From JAZDRH01 sp047470865 (GTDB lineage: Bacteria > Pseudomonadota > Gammaproteobacteria > Pseudomonadales > Pseudomonadaceae): a stretch of DNA of 64,000 bases. Positions 1 to 7,826 of this stretch are shown one piece after another. Below the pieces are notes generated by a model. That model did not search any database and was not told where the DNA came from. It saw nothing but the letters and a program-made list of their open reading frames with translations. A program made the position numbers and the translations under genes. Numbering within the stretch: the first letter of the stretch is position 1; every line of letters begins with the position of its first letter. Location: positions 1 through 64,000 of the forward strand of contig NZ_JAZDRH010000003.1 in the NCBI RefSeq assembly GCF_047470865.1, written 5' to 3'.

Positions 1-236
1 CCAGGCAAACCGACACAGAATGCTTATGTTGAGCGTTTTAACCGAACAGTGCGTCATGAATGGTTAGATTTAAACATCTTTGACAGCATTGAACAGGCTC
101 AAGAACTTGCTACACAATGGCTTTGGAGTTATAACAACGAACGCCCTCACACTGGCATCGGAGGAGTACCGCCAAGGCAGCTATTACAGGCAGCTTAAAT
201 TCTACAGATGAGCACTGTGGAAAATGGGGGATTACA
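1..236 (+). mobile_element. 3' end of an IS3-family insertion sequence (left end outside the window)
   Basis: Frame 1 is open from the first base to a TAA at 196-198 and encodes the C-terminal 65 residues of an IS3-type DDE transposase, with the typical NAYVERFNRT and NNERPH motifs and a GVPPRQLL tail. The stop is followed by a G-rich terminus ending GGGGGATTACA, which looks like the inverted-repeat end, so I place the element's end near 236. It appears to have inserted into another IS whose minus-strand remnant starts there. The exact end is inferred, because the other end is not in the window. Confidence 0.7.
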
Positions 237-615
237 TACTTCTATAGACTGCATCCAGTTTTGCATAGATATATCGCAGGTTAGCTATTAATTTAGTGTG
301 TTGTATATCTATAGGTTTAGGTTTTATTCGTTGGTAGTAACGGGGACGACTAATAGCTAGACAACGGCAAACTTGAGCTGTATTAAATCCTGCCTTCTTC
401 AATTTCAGCACCATCATTTGTTTTTGCTCATTTCTTGGGCGAAGAAGGCTGAAGCCTTTTTTAATAATTCATTATCGCTGCGTAATCGTTTATTTTCTGC
501 TTCAAGCTACTGAATTCGCCTGTGCTCTTCTGTAATAGCAGAAGGTTTAGGCGTAATTCCTTGCTGCTCATTCTTATATTGACGTACCCAACGCTGTAAA
601 GTAGATAGTCCAATC
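232..615 (-). pseudogene. Remnant of a second IS3-family element (orfA C-terminus, orfB N-terminus)
   Basis: Read on the minus strand from 615, the sequence encodes the C-terminal part of an IS3 OrfA: a helix-turn-helix end (LSTLQRWVRQYKNEQ) and a leucine-zipper segment ending SKNK, with stop at 414-416. An in-frame TAG interrupts it before the LEAENKRLR segment. The start of OrfB overlaps (417 down to 232; CRCLAISRPRYYQR is the usual OrfB N-terminal motif) and is cut off where the first IS begins. The 5' part of OrfA is missing, replaced at 616 by another IS. This element is dead. Confidence 0.65.
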
Positions 616-657
616 TGATAAGGCCTGACTAACCCCGACACTTTTTATGGTAAAAAG

Positions 658-978
658 ATGAACAACCATAAGGGGTTAAACATGAGCAAAGGCTACCGTT
701 ATTCAGATGAGTTTAAGCAAGAAGCAGTCAACCAAGTGACCCTCCATGGTTATGCTGTTGTAGACGTTGCTAAGCGCTTAGGCATCAGTGATAAGACACT
801 GTACAACTGGATTAAGATCTTTTCCAAACCGGTTAAAAAACGACTGGAAGATAATGATTTACAGGCTGAGATCGCCCGTTTAAAGCGCGAACTGAAGCGT
901 GTTGAGCAAGAGCGCAACATCTTAAAGGAGGCCGCCGTGTTCTTTGCCAGCGAGTCAAAGAACGGTACGCGTTCATAA
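658..978 (+). CDS. IS3-family transposase OrfA
   Basis: Small DNA-binding subunit of an IS3 transposase, 106 aa (98 aa if started at the internal ATG at 682, MSKGYRYSDEF). It has an N-terminal helix-turn-helix (residues about 12-50, RLGISDKTLYNWIK) and a C-terminal leucine-zipper helix (LKRELKRVEQERNILKEAA). OrfB lies in the -1 frame just downstream, and an AAAG slip site sits at 957-960. This fits the usual programmed frameshift that makes OrfAB. OrfA looks intact, but its OrfB partner is broken. Confidence 0.8.
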   Translation: MNNHKGLNMSKGYRYSDEFKQEAVNQVTLHGYAVVDVAKRLGISDKTLYNWIKIFSKPVKKRLEDNDLQAEIARLKRELKRVEQERNILKEAAVFFASESKNGTRS

Positions 979-1828
979 AATCTCGTTGCCACCGTTATCC
1001 TGTGCGCCTACTTTGCAAGGTGATGCGTGTTCATCACAGCAGCTATTACGCTTGGGGTAAAACGCCAGAGAGCAAGCGTTACAAGGATGATCAACGCTTA
1101 CTGCCTTTGGTTAAACACTATTGGCTGGCAAGTGGTGGACACTATGGCTATCGCAATATCCATCTTGATCTTGCTGAGGCTGGTGTGGGCGCGATCGAAT
1201 ACTCAGATTAATGCGATTGGCGCAGATTTGTGCGCAACGCGGCTATAAAAGACCTAAAGGCTACTATAGCGGTAAGCCTGATATCACAGCACCAAACACG
1301 CTCGACCGTGCTTTTAATGTGTCTGCACCTAACCAGTGATGGGTCAGCGATATCACCTATATTCATACCCAGGAAGGCTTCTTGTTCTTGGCTGTAGTCA
1401 TGGACTTGTTCGCACGCAGCATTGTTGGCTGGTCGATGTCTGAGCGGATGACTGACACTCTGGTTCAAGATGCTTTAATGGCTGCTTACTGGCGTCGTAA
1501 GCCCGGAGGCACTGTGTGGCTGCATTCGGATCAAGGCTCTCAATACAGCAGCCGTGATTTTAGGAAGTTGCTCCGCTCACTTAATATGGAAGCTAGCATG
1601 AGCCGCAGAGGCAATTGTTGGGATAATGCAGTTGCTGAAAGTTTCTTTGGCAACCTTAAAAAAGAAACAATACGCCGCCATCAATACAAAACACGGGAAG
1701 AAGCAAGGCGGGCTATATTTCATTACATTGAGATGTTTTACAATCCAAAACGCAAGCACACGCACAATCAGCGGGTGTCACCAATGAACTATGAAAAACA
1801 GTATTTTATGAATCAAAAAAGTGTCTGA
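957..1828 (+). pseudogene. IS3-family transposase OrfB, frameshifted and with a premature stop
   Basis: The catalytic subunit of the same IS. It starts in frame 3 (RYAFIKSRCHRYPV, then KVMRVHHSSYYAW) and runs to a stop at 1209-1211. Homology continues in frame 2 from about 1208 (RLAQICAQRGYKRPKGYY), so about 1195-1211 carries a frameshift. A TGA at 1337-1339 then interrupts the text just before WVSDITYI. The three DDE residues are all present downstream (D in SDITYI, D in HSDQGSQY, E in NAVAESFF). Two lesions mean it is probably inactive unless supplied in trans. Confidence 0.8.
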
Positions 1829-1846
1829 GAAAGTCAGGCCTTATCA

Positions 1847-2126
1847 GTCAGTACAGTAGTGAAGCATTCCAGTCTTGCCTTCAATATCACTCAATAACAG
1901 CCAGTATGAGCCGTAAAGGTAATTGTTTAGATAATGCAGTGGTTGAGCGTTTTTTTAGAAGCTTGAAATCTGAACGAATTAACTATCGAAGATATTTGAA
2001 TCGACATCAAGCTGTGGCAGATATCATTGATTATATAGAGCCATTTTATAACCAAGTTAGCTCCAGACCAATATGAAGCAAGAACCTTAAAAGCTGCCTA
2101 ATAATGTGTTCCATTTTAGTGAACCA
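1847..2126 (+). pseudogene. 3' remnant of an older IS3-family element (orfB C-terminus and right end)
   Basis: Starting directly at the right end of the intact-ended IS, the plus strand encodes the last part of an OrfB: SQYSSEAFQSC, MSRKGNC, DNAVVERFF with the catalytic Glu, then LKSERINYRRY. After YNQV the frame is lost, and the usual tail resumes as LAPDQYEARTLKAA with stop at 2099-2101, so a short deletion removed the middle. The element appears to end at 2126 (GTGAACCA). It may be the same IS type as the remnant at 232-615, but in the opposite orientation. Confidence 0.65.
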
Positions 2127-2220
2127 TTACATCCCCTTCAACAACACCGTAGTAGTACACCAGTCTAAGTTGCTGAAGCCCTTTCGAGTTAGGATTACGC
2201 TTGTTTACTGATACCTTCAT
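2116..2220 (-). pseudogene. Truncated 5' gene fragment, possibly a tyrosine recombinase N-terminus
   Basis: A 34-residue minus-strand ORF starting MKVSVNKRNPN, behind a ribosome site (AAGGAGCGGAG) and a plausible promoter (TTGATC, 17 bp, TAGAAT between about 2249 and 2277). The reading frame runs into the IS end at 2126 and stops a few codons later, so the IS cut off the rest of the gene. The basic start followed by LRLVYYYG resembles the arm-type DNA-binding domain of some phage-type integrases. That identity is a weak guess from a short fragment. Confidence 0.35.
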
Positions 2221-2422
2221 CTCCGCTCCTTTTTGCTCCCATTACTCCAAAATTCTAACCTGGGAGTAAATAGGGATCAATTTTTAGCAAAGCGGAGCAA
2301 AAGCATGTGAAATGCAGTAAAACCGCCTCGCAACAAAAAATGAATAATAACCATTAAAAACAATTACTTATTTTGATGTGTTTTGAAGGGTTTTACCACG
2401 TTTCTCTGATTGATGAGCTACT
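2127..2422. other. Non-coding gap between the IS nest and mnmE
   Basis: Apart from the truncated gene start at 2127-2220 and its upstream region, I see no coding sequence. Related sequence in opposite orientations occurs at 2221-2240 (CTCCGCTCCTTTTTGCTCC) and 2288-2303 (AGCGGAGCAAAAGC). No clear terminator for mnmE is visible. Confidence 0.4.
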
Positions 2423-3796
2423 TCACTTCCCGATACAAAAACTCGAAAAAATCCGTCCAAGTAAGTCATCAGCACTAAATTCGCCTGTAATTTCGCCTAG
2501 AGCTTGCTGTGCCATGCGTAGGTCTTCTGCTAGAAGTTCGCCTGCGCTGGCATTAACTAATTGGTTGTGACCATTATCAAGATGCTTTTGCGCTTGGTGC
2601 AGTGCATCTATATGACGGCGGCGAGCGCTGAAGGTGCTTTCGGTAGTTTGTTGAAAGCCCATGCATTGCTTGAGATGTTCACGCAGTAACTCTATGCCTT
2701 TAGCTTCGCCTTTTCGTGCGGATAAGGTGATAGTTGCATGGCCATCAGCGCTATGTTCTATACCAATAGTTTCACCTGATAAATCGGCTTTATTGCGAAT
2801 CAGTGTTACTTTTTCAGGGTTAGGCGCACTGTCTAAAAACTCTGGCCATAAAGCAAAAGGATTGCTGGCTTCTGCTGCGTTACTGTCGACCACTAATAAA
2901 ATTCGATCGGCATCTGCAATGGCTTTCAGTGCACGTTCTACGCCAATTTGCTCAACTTGATCTTGGGTGTCACGCAAACCTGCAGTATCTGTGATATGCA
3001 CAGGCATGCCATCAATGTGGATATGTTCGCGCAGCACATCACGGGTTGTGCCTGCAATATCAGTGACAATCGCTGCTTCATAGCCAGCTAAGGTATTTAG
3101 CAAGCTAGATTTGCCTGCATTAGGGCGACCTGCAATAACTACATTCATGCCGTCACGTAGTAATGCACCTTGTCCTGCTTCTTTGAGTACATTTACCAGT
3201 TCAGTGCGCACGTCGTTTAATAAGCTTAAGATGTGCCCATCGGCTAAGAAATCAATTTCCTCTTCTGGAAAATCAATGGCCGCTTCCACATGAATACGCA
3301 AAGCAATAAGTTGTTCTGTAAGTGCATGTACACGTTTAGAAAATACACCTTGTAATGAACGTAAGGCGTTTTGTGCTGCTTGGGTAGAACTGGCTTCAAT
3401 AAGGTCAGCGATAGCTTCGGCTTGGGCTAGGTCTAGTTTGTCATTTAAAAAAGCACGTTCGCTAAATTCACCAGGTCGAGCTAGGCGTGCACCTAATTCA
3501 ATGCAACGTTGTAGTAACATATCTAACACAACAGGGCCGCCATGCCCTTGCAGTTCTACAATATCTTCGCCAGTAAATGAATGAGGATTAGGGAAGAATA
3601 ACGCCAGTCCTTCATCAATGGCTAAATCCGCTTCTGAGAAAAAAGGTCCATAGTGGGCAAAACGTGGTTTTAATTCACGTTGAGTAATTTGTTGGCCAAT
3701 AGCATAAGCCTTTACCCCTGAAATACGAACAATACCTACACCACCGCGCCCTTGAGCAGTTGCGATAGCAGCAATAGTGTCTTTATGAATAGGCAT
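2423..3796 (-). CDS. mnmE: tRNA uridine-5-carboxymethylaminomethyl modification GTPase MnmE
   Basis: MnmE works with MnmG to modify the wobble uridine of several tRNAs. I start it at 3796 (MPIHKDTIAAIAT), which gives 457 aa, close to the usual 455, and a GGAG ribosome site lies 7-8 nt upstream. Visible features are the N-terminal folate-binding domain (GRGGVGIVRISG), the helical domain, the G domain with GRPNAGKSS (P-loop), TTRD (G2), DTAG (G3) and NKAD (G4), and the C-terminal CIGK that carries the catalytic Cys. mnmG, normally next, is not here; the IS nest occupies its place. Confidence 0.97.
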   Translation of the reverse strand: MPIHKDTIAAIATAQGRGGVGIVRISGVKAYAIGQQITQRELKPRFAHYGPFFSEADLAIDEGLALFFPNPHSFTGEDIVELQGHGGPVVLDMLLQRCIELGARLARPGEFSERAFLNDKLDLAQAEAIADLIEASSTQAAQNALRSLQGVFSKRVHALTEQLIALRIHVEAAIDFPEEEIDFLADGHILSLLNDVRTELVNVLKEAGQGALLRDGMNVVIAGRPNAGKSSLLNTLAGYEAAIVTDIAGTTRDVLREHIHIDGMPVHITDTAGLRDTQDQVEQIGVERALKAIADADRILLVVDSNAAEASNPFALWPEFLDSAPNPEKVTLIRNKADLSGETIGIEHSADGHATITLSARKGEAKGIELLREHLKQCMGFQQTTESTFSARRRHIDALHQAQKHLDNGHNQLVNASAGELLAEDLRMAQQALGEITGEFSADDLLGRIFSSFCIGK

Positions 3797-3825
3797 GGCG
3801 TTGCTCCAATATTTCAGATAAATAG

Positions 3826-3852
3826 AAAAACGCCCCAATAAAGGGGCGTTTT
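3826..3852 (-). terminator. Intrinsic terminator after yidC
   Basis: AAAACGCCCC pairs with GGGGCGTTTT around a short A/T loop between the yidC stop (3872) and the mnmE start (3796). Read on the minus strand the stem is followed by T residues, so it would end the rpmH-to-yidC transcript. Confidence 0.8.
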
Positions 3853-3871
3853 AGTTTAGCGCATCTGTCTA

Positions 3872-5617
3872 CTAATGAGCTTTTTCAGCAGCGGCTTTTT
3901 CAATTTTTCGTGTAATAACCCATTGTTGTGCAATAGACAATACGTTATTCACTACCCAGTACAATACTAGACCTGCTGGGAACCACAAGAAGAAGAAGGT
4001 AAAGATGATTGGCAGTAGCTTCATCACTTTAGCTTGCATTGGATCTGGTGGTGTTGGGTTTAAGTGCTGCTGTACGAACATACTTAAGCCCATGATGATA
4101 GGTAAAATAAAGAATGGATCTTTACTTGAAAGGTCTGTAATCCAGAACATCCAAGGTGCTTGGCGCATTTCCACGCTTTCTAGTAATACCCAATATAAGG
4201 CTAGAAATACTGGCATCTGTAGTAAAAGAGGTAAACAACCGCCAAGTGGGTTAATTTTTTCTTTTTTGTACAGTTCCATCATCGCTTGCGACATTTTCTG
4301 ACGATCATCACCGTACTGTTCTTTCAATGCTTGCATTTTTGGTGCAACTGCACGCATACGTGCCATTGAGCGATAGCTAGCAGCTGATAATGGGAAGAAA
4401 ATCAGTTTAATTAACACAGTTAAACCAATAATCGACCAACCCCAGTTACCAAAGAGGCTGTGGATAATATTTAACAACCAGAAAATAGGCTGAGCTAAGA
4501 ACCATAAGAAGCCGTAATCAACAGTTAGCTCTAAACCTGGGGATAACTCTTTTAAGTGGCTCTGAATTTTTGGACCAGAGTATAACGTAGCGCCCATTTC
4601 TGCTGTTTGACCTGCAGGAATAGTAACTTGGTTGCTCATTAAGCCAACAATATAATTACCTGCATTGTCTTTGCGTGTGGTAACTGTGTTGTGTTGATCT
4701 TTATCGGAAACCCAAGCTGTAACGAAATAATGTTGTAGCCATGCGACCCAACCACCCTGAACTTTCTCAGAGAAGTTTTTATCGTCCATAGTACCCATTT
4801 TAATTTTGGTGTAAGGCTCACTTGGTGTCCAAACTGCGGCGCCTAGATAGGTTGCAGTGCTAGCAGCACCTGCACTTGATGGATCACCTGATTTATCGCG
4901 TTTAATTTGAGTATAAAAATTACCATTCCATGCTTGGCTTGACGTATTTTGTACGATGAATTTGACATCAACTTCATACGCTTTTTTATTCAAGCAACTG
5001 GTTTGTAGTTCAGCTATTTTTTTGGCAGAGCAGCTGCTATCTAAACCACGATAAAAGGTAAAGCGCTTGATATAGTTAACGCCATCTTTACTTAAAGTAA
5101 GATCAACCACTAATTGGTCTTGACCATCTACGAGTTGGTAGCTGGATTGCGTTGTACTATAAAGTGGGCGCCCCTTTATCGTTGCATCAGGGCCATTAGT
5201 ACCTACTAAACCACTTTGTGCGACATATAAACGTGCTGTGTTATTTTCAAGTAGTTTAAACGGGATATCTGGCTGAGATTTATTCATTGCATAAAGCAAC
5301 AAATCGTTATCAACAATATCACCACCACGTGGATCAATTTTGATCGACATGATGTCAGTTTTTACTGTAATTAAATTATCACTAACAACTGTATTTGCCA
5401 CCGCTACTGGCGTATCACTGCTATTAATAGCAGTAGGAACATCATCGTTATTACTTGCTGTGTTGCTAGCAGTAGGTATATCTGATGTTGATTGTTGCGT
5501 TGCCACAGGGTTCGACTGAACTGCTTGCGGTTTGTCGTAGTCTTCGTTCCATTTTAGAACCATAACGTACGAAACCACAGCCAAGGCGACGATAAGTATC
5601 GTTCTTTGGATATCCAT
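3872..5617 (-). CDS. yidC: Membrane protein insertase YidC
   Basis: Inner-membrane insertase that works alone or with SecYEG. At 581 aa it is of normal gammaproteobacterial size. It has an N-terminal membrane anchor (residues about 5-22), a long periplasmic domain with a low-complexity Ser/Thr/Ala/Asn stretch after the anchor (about 36-75), then the conserved five-helix insertase core from about 365 (FGNWGWSIIGLTVLIK; hydrophilic groove in SYRSMARMRAVAPK). It ends in a basic tail (RKIEKAAAEKAH). It follows yidD by 2 nt in the conserved rpmH-rnpA-yidD-yidC operon. Confidence 0.97.
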   Translation of the reverse strand: MDIQRTILIVALAVVSYVMVLKWNEDYDKPQAVQSNPVATQQSTSDIPTASNTASNNDDVPTAINSSDTPVAVANTVVSDNLITVKTDIMSIKIDPRGGDIVDNDLLLYAMNKSQPDIPFKLLENNTARLYVAQSGLVGTNGPDATIKGRPLYSTTQSSYQLVDGQDQLVVDLTLSKDGVNYIKRFTFYRGLDSSCSAKKIAELQTSCLNKKAYEVDVKFIVQNTSSQAWNGNFYTQIKRDKSGDPSSAGAASTATYLGAAVWTPSEPYTKIKMGTMDDKNFSEKVQGGWVAWLQHYFVTAWVSDKDQHNTVTTRKDNAGNYIVGLMSNQVTIPAGQTAEMGATLYSGPKIQSHLKELSPGLELTVDYGFLWFLAQPIFWLLNIIHSLFGNWGWSIIGLTVLIKLIFFPLSAASYRSMARMRAVAPKMQALKEQYGDDRQKMSQAMMELYKKEKINPLGGCLPLLLQMPVFLALYWVLLESVEMRQAPWMFWITDLSSKDPFFILPIIMGLSMFVQQHLNPTPPDPMQAKVMKLLPIIFTFFFLWFPAGLVLYWVVNNVLSIAQQWVITRKIEKAAAEKAH

Positions 5618-5619
5618 GA

Positions 5620-5856
5620 TTATTTAGCCGTAGATGATGAAGATGATGGAGGTACCGGATCATAACCACCGGCATTCCAAGGATGGCAACGCCCTAAACG
5701 ACGTACAGTGAGCCAACTACCACGTAAAACACCATGTTGTTCAATAGCTTCAACAGCGTAACATGAACAGCTAGGGTAAAAACGACAGTGACTAGCCATC
5801 ATTGGGCTAATCGCATATTGGTAAAAGCGGATAGGAAGCAAAACCAATTTTTTCAT
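5620..5856 (-). CDS. yidD: Membrane protein insertion efficiency factor YidD
   Basis: Small protein of 78 aa that assists YidC-dependent insertion. It shows the family's amphipathic N-terminus (LVLLPIRFYQYAISP) and the three conserved cysteines in CRFYPSCSCYAVEA, followed by GSWLTVRRLGRCHPW. The C-terminal tail is Ser-rich. It starts 3 nt after the rnpA stop and ends 2 nt before the yidC start, so it is translationally coupled to both. Confidence 0.95.
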   Translation of the reverse strand: MKKLVLLPIRFYQYAISPMMASHCRFYPSCSCYAVEAIEQHGVLRGSWLTVRRLGRCHPWNAGGYDPVPPSSSSSTAK

Positions 5857-5859
5857 TGG

Positions 5860-6228
5860 TTATTCACCTTCAACGTTTTTCGATTGCTTTAGCAAACGCT
5901 TCCAGATTTTGGCAAATTGCTGCTCTAATTGTGAGTTTTCTAAATCTGCAAGCCCTTTTTTCGCAATTACGACAATATCCCAACCTTGCAGTTGAGCTTG
6001 TTGTAAACGAAATGATTGGCGTATCTGGCGTTTTATGCGGTTGCGCTGAACAGCAAGCTTTACGCTTTTTTTACCGATAACCAGCCCAAGACGTGGGTAC
6101 TCAAGCCGGTTTTCGCGAGCAAGGACCAAAACACTTCGGCCAGGAACCCTGCCATCAGCTGAGTCAAATACAGCTTTAAATTGACCAGCGCTCAGTAGAC
6201 GCTTATGTCTTTCAAAGCTGAAACTCAC
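5860..6228 (-). CDS. rnpA: Ribonuclease P protein component
   Basis: Protein subunit of RNase P, 122 aa. The signature RNR motif region is visible as KLAVQRNRIKRQIRQSFR (residues about 57-74), after the FERHKRLLSAGQFKAVF start. It lies 15 nt downstream of rpmH, and together they form the usual ribosomal-protein/RNase P pair next to the chromosomal origin. Confidence 0.96.
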   Translation of the reverse strand: MSFSFERHKRLLSAGQFKAVFDSADGRVPGRSVLVLARENRLEYPRLGLVIGKKSVKLAVQRNRIKRQIRQSFRLQQAQLQGWDIVVIAKKGLADLENSQLEQQFAKIWKRLLKQSKNVEGE

Positions 6229-6243
6229 TGTATGTTCCGAGTA

Positions 6244-6378
6244 TTAAGCGCTCAGACGTTTACGGCCTTTAGCACGACGACGAGCTAATACTGCACGACC
6301 ATTTTTAGTAGCCATACGAGCACGGAAGCCGTGGTTACGAGCACGTTTAATTACGCTTGGTTGAAATGTACGTTTCAT
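6244..6378 (-). CDS. rpmH: 50S ribosomal protein L34
   Basis: A 44-residue highly basic protein starting MKRTFQPSVIKRARNHGF and ending KGRKRLSA, the standard L34 sequence and length. It is the first gene of the rnpA-yidD-yidC operon and has a strong promoter just upstream (6447-6475). In relatives dnaA lies on the other side of this promoter region, across oriC. Here ampE is there instead. Confidence 0.98.
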   Translation of the reverse strand: MKRTFQPSVIKRARNHGFRARMATKNGRAVLARRRAKGRKRLSA

Positions 6379-6446
6379 TTTTTTGTACCTGGTGACTTCT
6401 TTGGGCAATGGGTCCCTAAGTGGTCCCCAAACTAAATAGATCGGCG

Positions 6447-6475
6447 ATTCTATTGAAACCTGAGCCTAAGGTCAA
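6447..6475 (-). promoter_or_regulatory. Sigma-70 promoter of rpmH
   Basis: On the minus strand TTGACC (6475-6470) and TAGAAT (6452-6447) are separated by 17 bp, an optimal arrangement for a housekeeping promoter. It lies about 70 bp before the rpmH start codon and no other gene could use it. Confidence 0.75.
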
Positions 6476-6540
6476 TTATTACACGCCTTTGACTTGACAT
6501 TTATCGCATAAAATCGACCAACAGTTTTACAGAAAATAGG

Positions 6541-6810
6541 CGTAAACAAAAATATAAAAATGAAAATATATTTATCTGTTTAGTTATTTTTATTATGTAT
6601 TAGCTAAGCTGTTTTCTGTGTATAACATCATAAAATCTATATTTTTCAATTAGTTGTAAGGTATTAAACTCTGTTCTAAAAAGGCCTATTAGTTGTTTGA
6701 ATGCATTTTTTAAGCTGTGAATAACTCTAGCAGTTATACACAAACTAAGAAAAAGACAAGTTACACACAGAATTAAGCACTTAGCTTAGCTTGAGTTATT
6801 CACAGGGTTT
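6541..6810. other. DnaA-box cluster next to rpmH (oriC or part of it)
   Basis: Five DnaA-box-like 9-mers lie here: TGTGTATAA 6617-6625 (minus-strand box TTATACACA), TGTGAATAA 6716-6724 (minus-strand TTATTCACA), TTATACACA 6734-6742, the weaker TTACACACA 6761-6769, and TTATTCACA 6796-6804. A very AT-rich stretch at about 6541-6600 precedes them and could be the unwinding element. The position beside rpmH is where pseudomonads carry oriC. A 14-bp sequence (6773-6786) recurs in the other cluster beside dnaA at 53120-53133. Confidence 0.65.
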
Positions 6811-6811
6811 A

Positions 6812-7633
6812 TTACCAGCTATATAAAGTGAAAAAAGCCACAACGATGTACCAAAACATAGCGCTACGAACCAGTAGCTGCCAAAGTTGATCAAGAACGT
6901 CTATTTGTTGATTGTCATTAATGTCAGCTGCGGCGCGTGAAGACTGACCAATATAAGAAGCAGCACTGATTTCAATGCTTAATATGTTATGCATTATATT
7001 TTTACTAACAGCTGAGAAATTACCCATTAGCGCAAAGGTAAGACCTAGTAAGCGTACTGGAATCCAGTCAAGTGAATGTAATAAAAAGCGAGCTTTTTCA
7101 GCAAGTTGAGGGTGCCTGCTTTGCTCTGCTGTGAGTACTAATAAGCGGTATGTTAGCGCAACAATTGGGCCAAATAGGCAGTAATAAAAAATAACGCTGA
7201 AAAAGCCTTGATAGGCTTTCCATGACATGTACTGCTGAACAGCAATGAATAGGTCTTTGTCGTGCTCAACATAGATTTCTAAATCACGTTGTGCAGATAG
7301 CATAGCTCCTGTTTTATCTTGTCTACGCCATGCATCACGAAACGAGCCGAGGTTTTTTTTAATATCTGTTCGACCTATGCTGTAAAGGACTATGACTAAA
7401 TGCAGAGGTAAGAGCAGCAATCCATAAAAAATAGAGGAAGAAAAGTAAAAAATTATACTTAGCGGAACCAGTGCTACCGCAAGGGATAAAAACAAAGCCA
7501 GCCAAGGTGTTTTAGTAAAAAGCACAGTGCAGCGTGTTTGCAAAGCAAACCACCAGCTATCTTTTTGTATTTCACTGCGTATGTGAGAAAGTTTTTCTAA
7601 AATGATAGTGAGCATGAGCACTAAAAAACTCAT
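6812..7633 (-). CDS. ampE: AmpE-like inner-membrane protein
   Basis: 273-aa polytopic membrane protein of the AmpE/CobD-CbiB type. It begins MSFLVLMLTIILEKLSHIR, as AmpE proteins do, with hydrophobic segments at about 40-90, 135-170, 185-215 and the C-terminus, and soluble loops between. AmpE is linked with AmpD to peptidoglycan recycling and beta-lactamase control, but its reaction is not settled. No ampD is next to it here. It sits immediately after the DnaA-box cluster, an unusual location, and reads towards rpmH. Confidence 0.75.
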   Translation of the reverse strand: MSFLVLMLTIILEKLSHIRSEIQKDSWWFALQTRCTVLFTKTPWLALFLSLAVALVPLSIIFYFSSSIFYGLLLLPLHLVIVLYSIGRTDIKKNLGSFRDAWRRQDKTGAMLSAQRDLEIYVEHDKDLFIAVQQYMSWKAYQGFFSVIFYYCLFGPIVALTYRLLVLTAEQSRHPQLAEKARFLLHSLDWIPVRLLGLTFALMGNFSAVSKNIMHNILSIEISAASYIGQSSRAAADINDNQQIDVLDQLWQLLVRSAMFWYIVVAFFTLYSW

Positions 7634-7770
7634 TTATCACTCTCCTTATCAATATTTGTAGTTCTGTATGCCTGTATCATTACTTGGATGTGAGTAACTT
7701 GTAAATAACCTGTGATTTAGCTGCGACTAAAATGTGTGCAAGTTATGCATTACGTATTTGAGTAGGCTCG

Positions 7771-7791
7771 CCAAATTAATGAAAAATTTGG
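7771..7791. promoter_or_regulatory. Palindromic operator candidate in front of the aryl-polyene operon
   Basis: CCAAATT and AATTTGG form a perfect 7-bp inverted repeat around a 7-bp spacer, 36 bp upstream of the chosen start of the first gene of the operon. The spacing of half-sites suits a dimeric regulator. No regulator gene is part of the operon, so the protein that would bind is unknown. Confidence 0.35.
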
Positions 7792-7826
7792 TAACATATT
7801 TAATTGTTTAAATTAAGGTGACTGCT

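Larger units (their letters stand above)
616..1846 (+). mobile_element. IS3-family insertion sequence, 1231 bp, with 31-bp terminal inverted repeats
   Basis: The left end (616-646) and the reverse complement of the right end (1816-1846) match as TGATAAGGCCTGAC, seven variable bases, then GACACTTTTT, about 27 of 31 positions. The ends are 5'-TG and CA-3', as expected for IS3. Inside are orfA (658-978) and a damaged orfB. The flanking trinucleotides differ (ATC left, GTC right), so there is no target duplication. The two flanks come from transposase fragments on opposite strands, which suggests recombination through this element after insertion. Confidence 0.8.
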
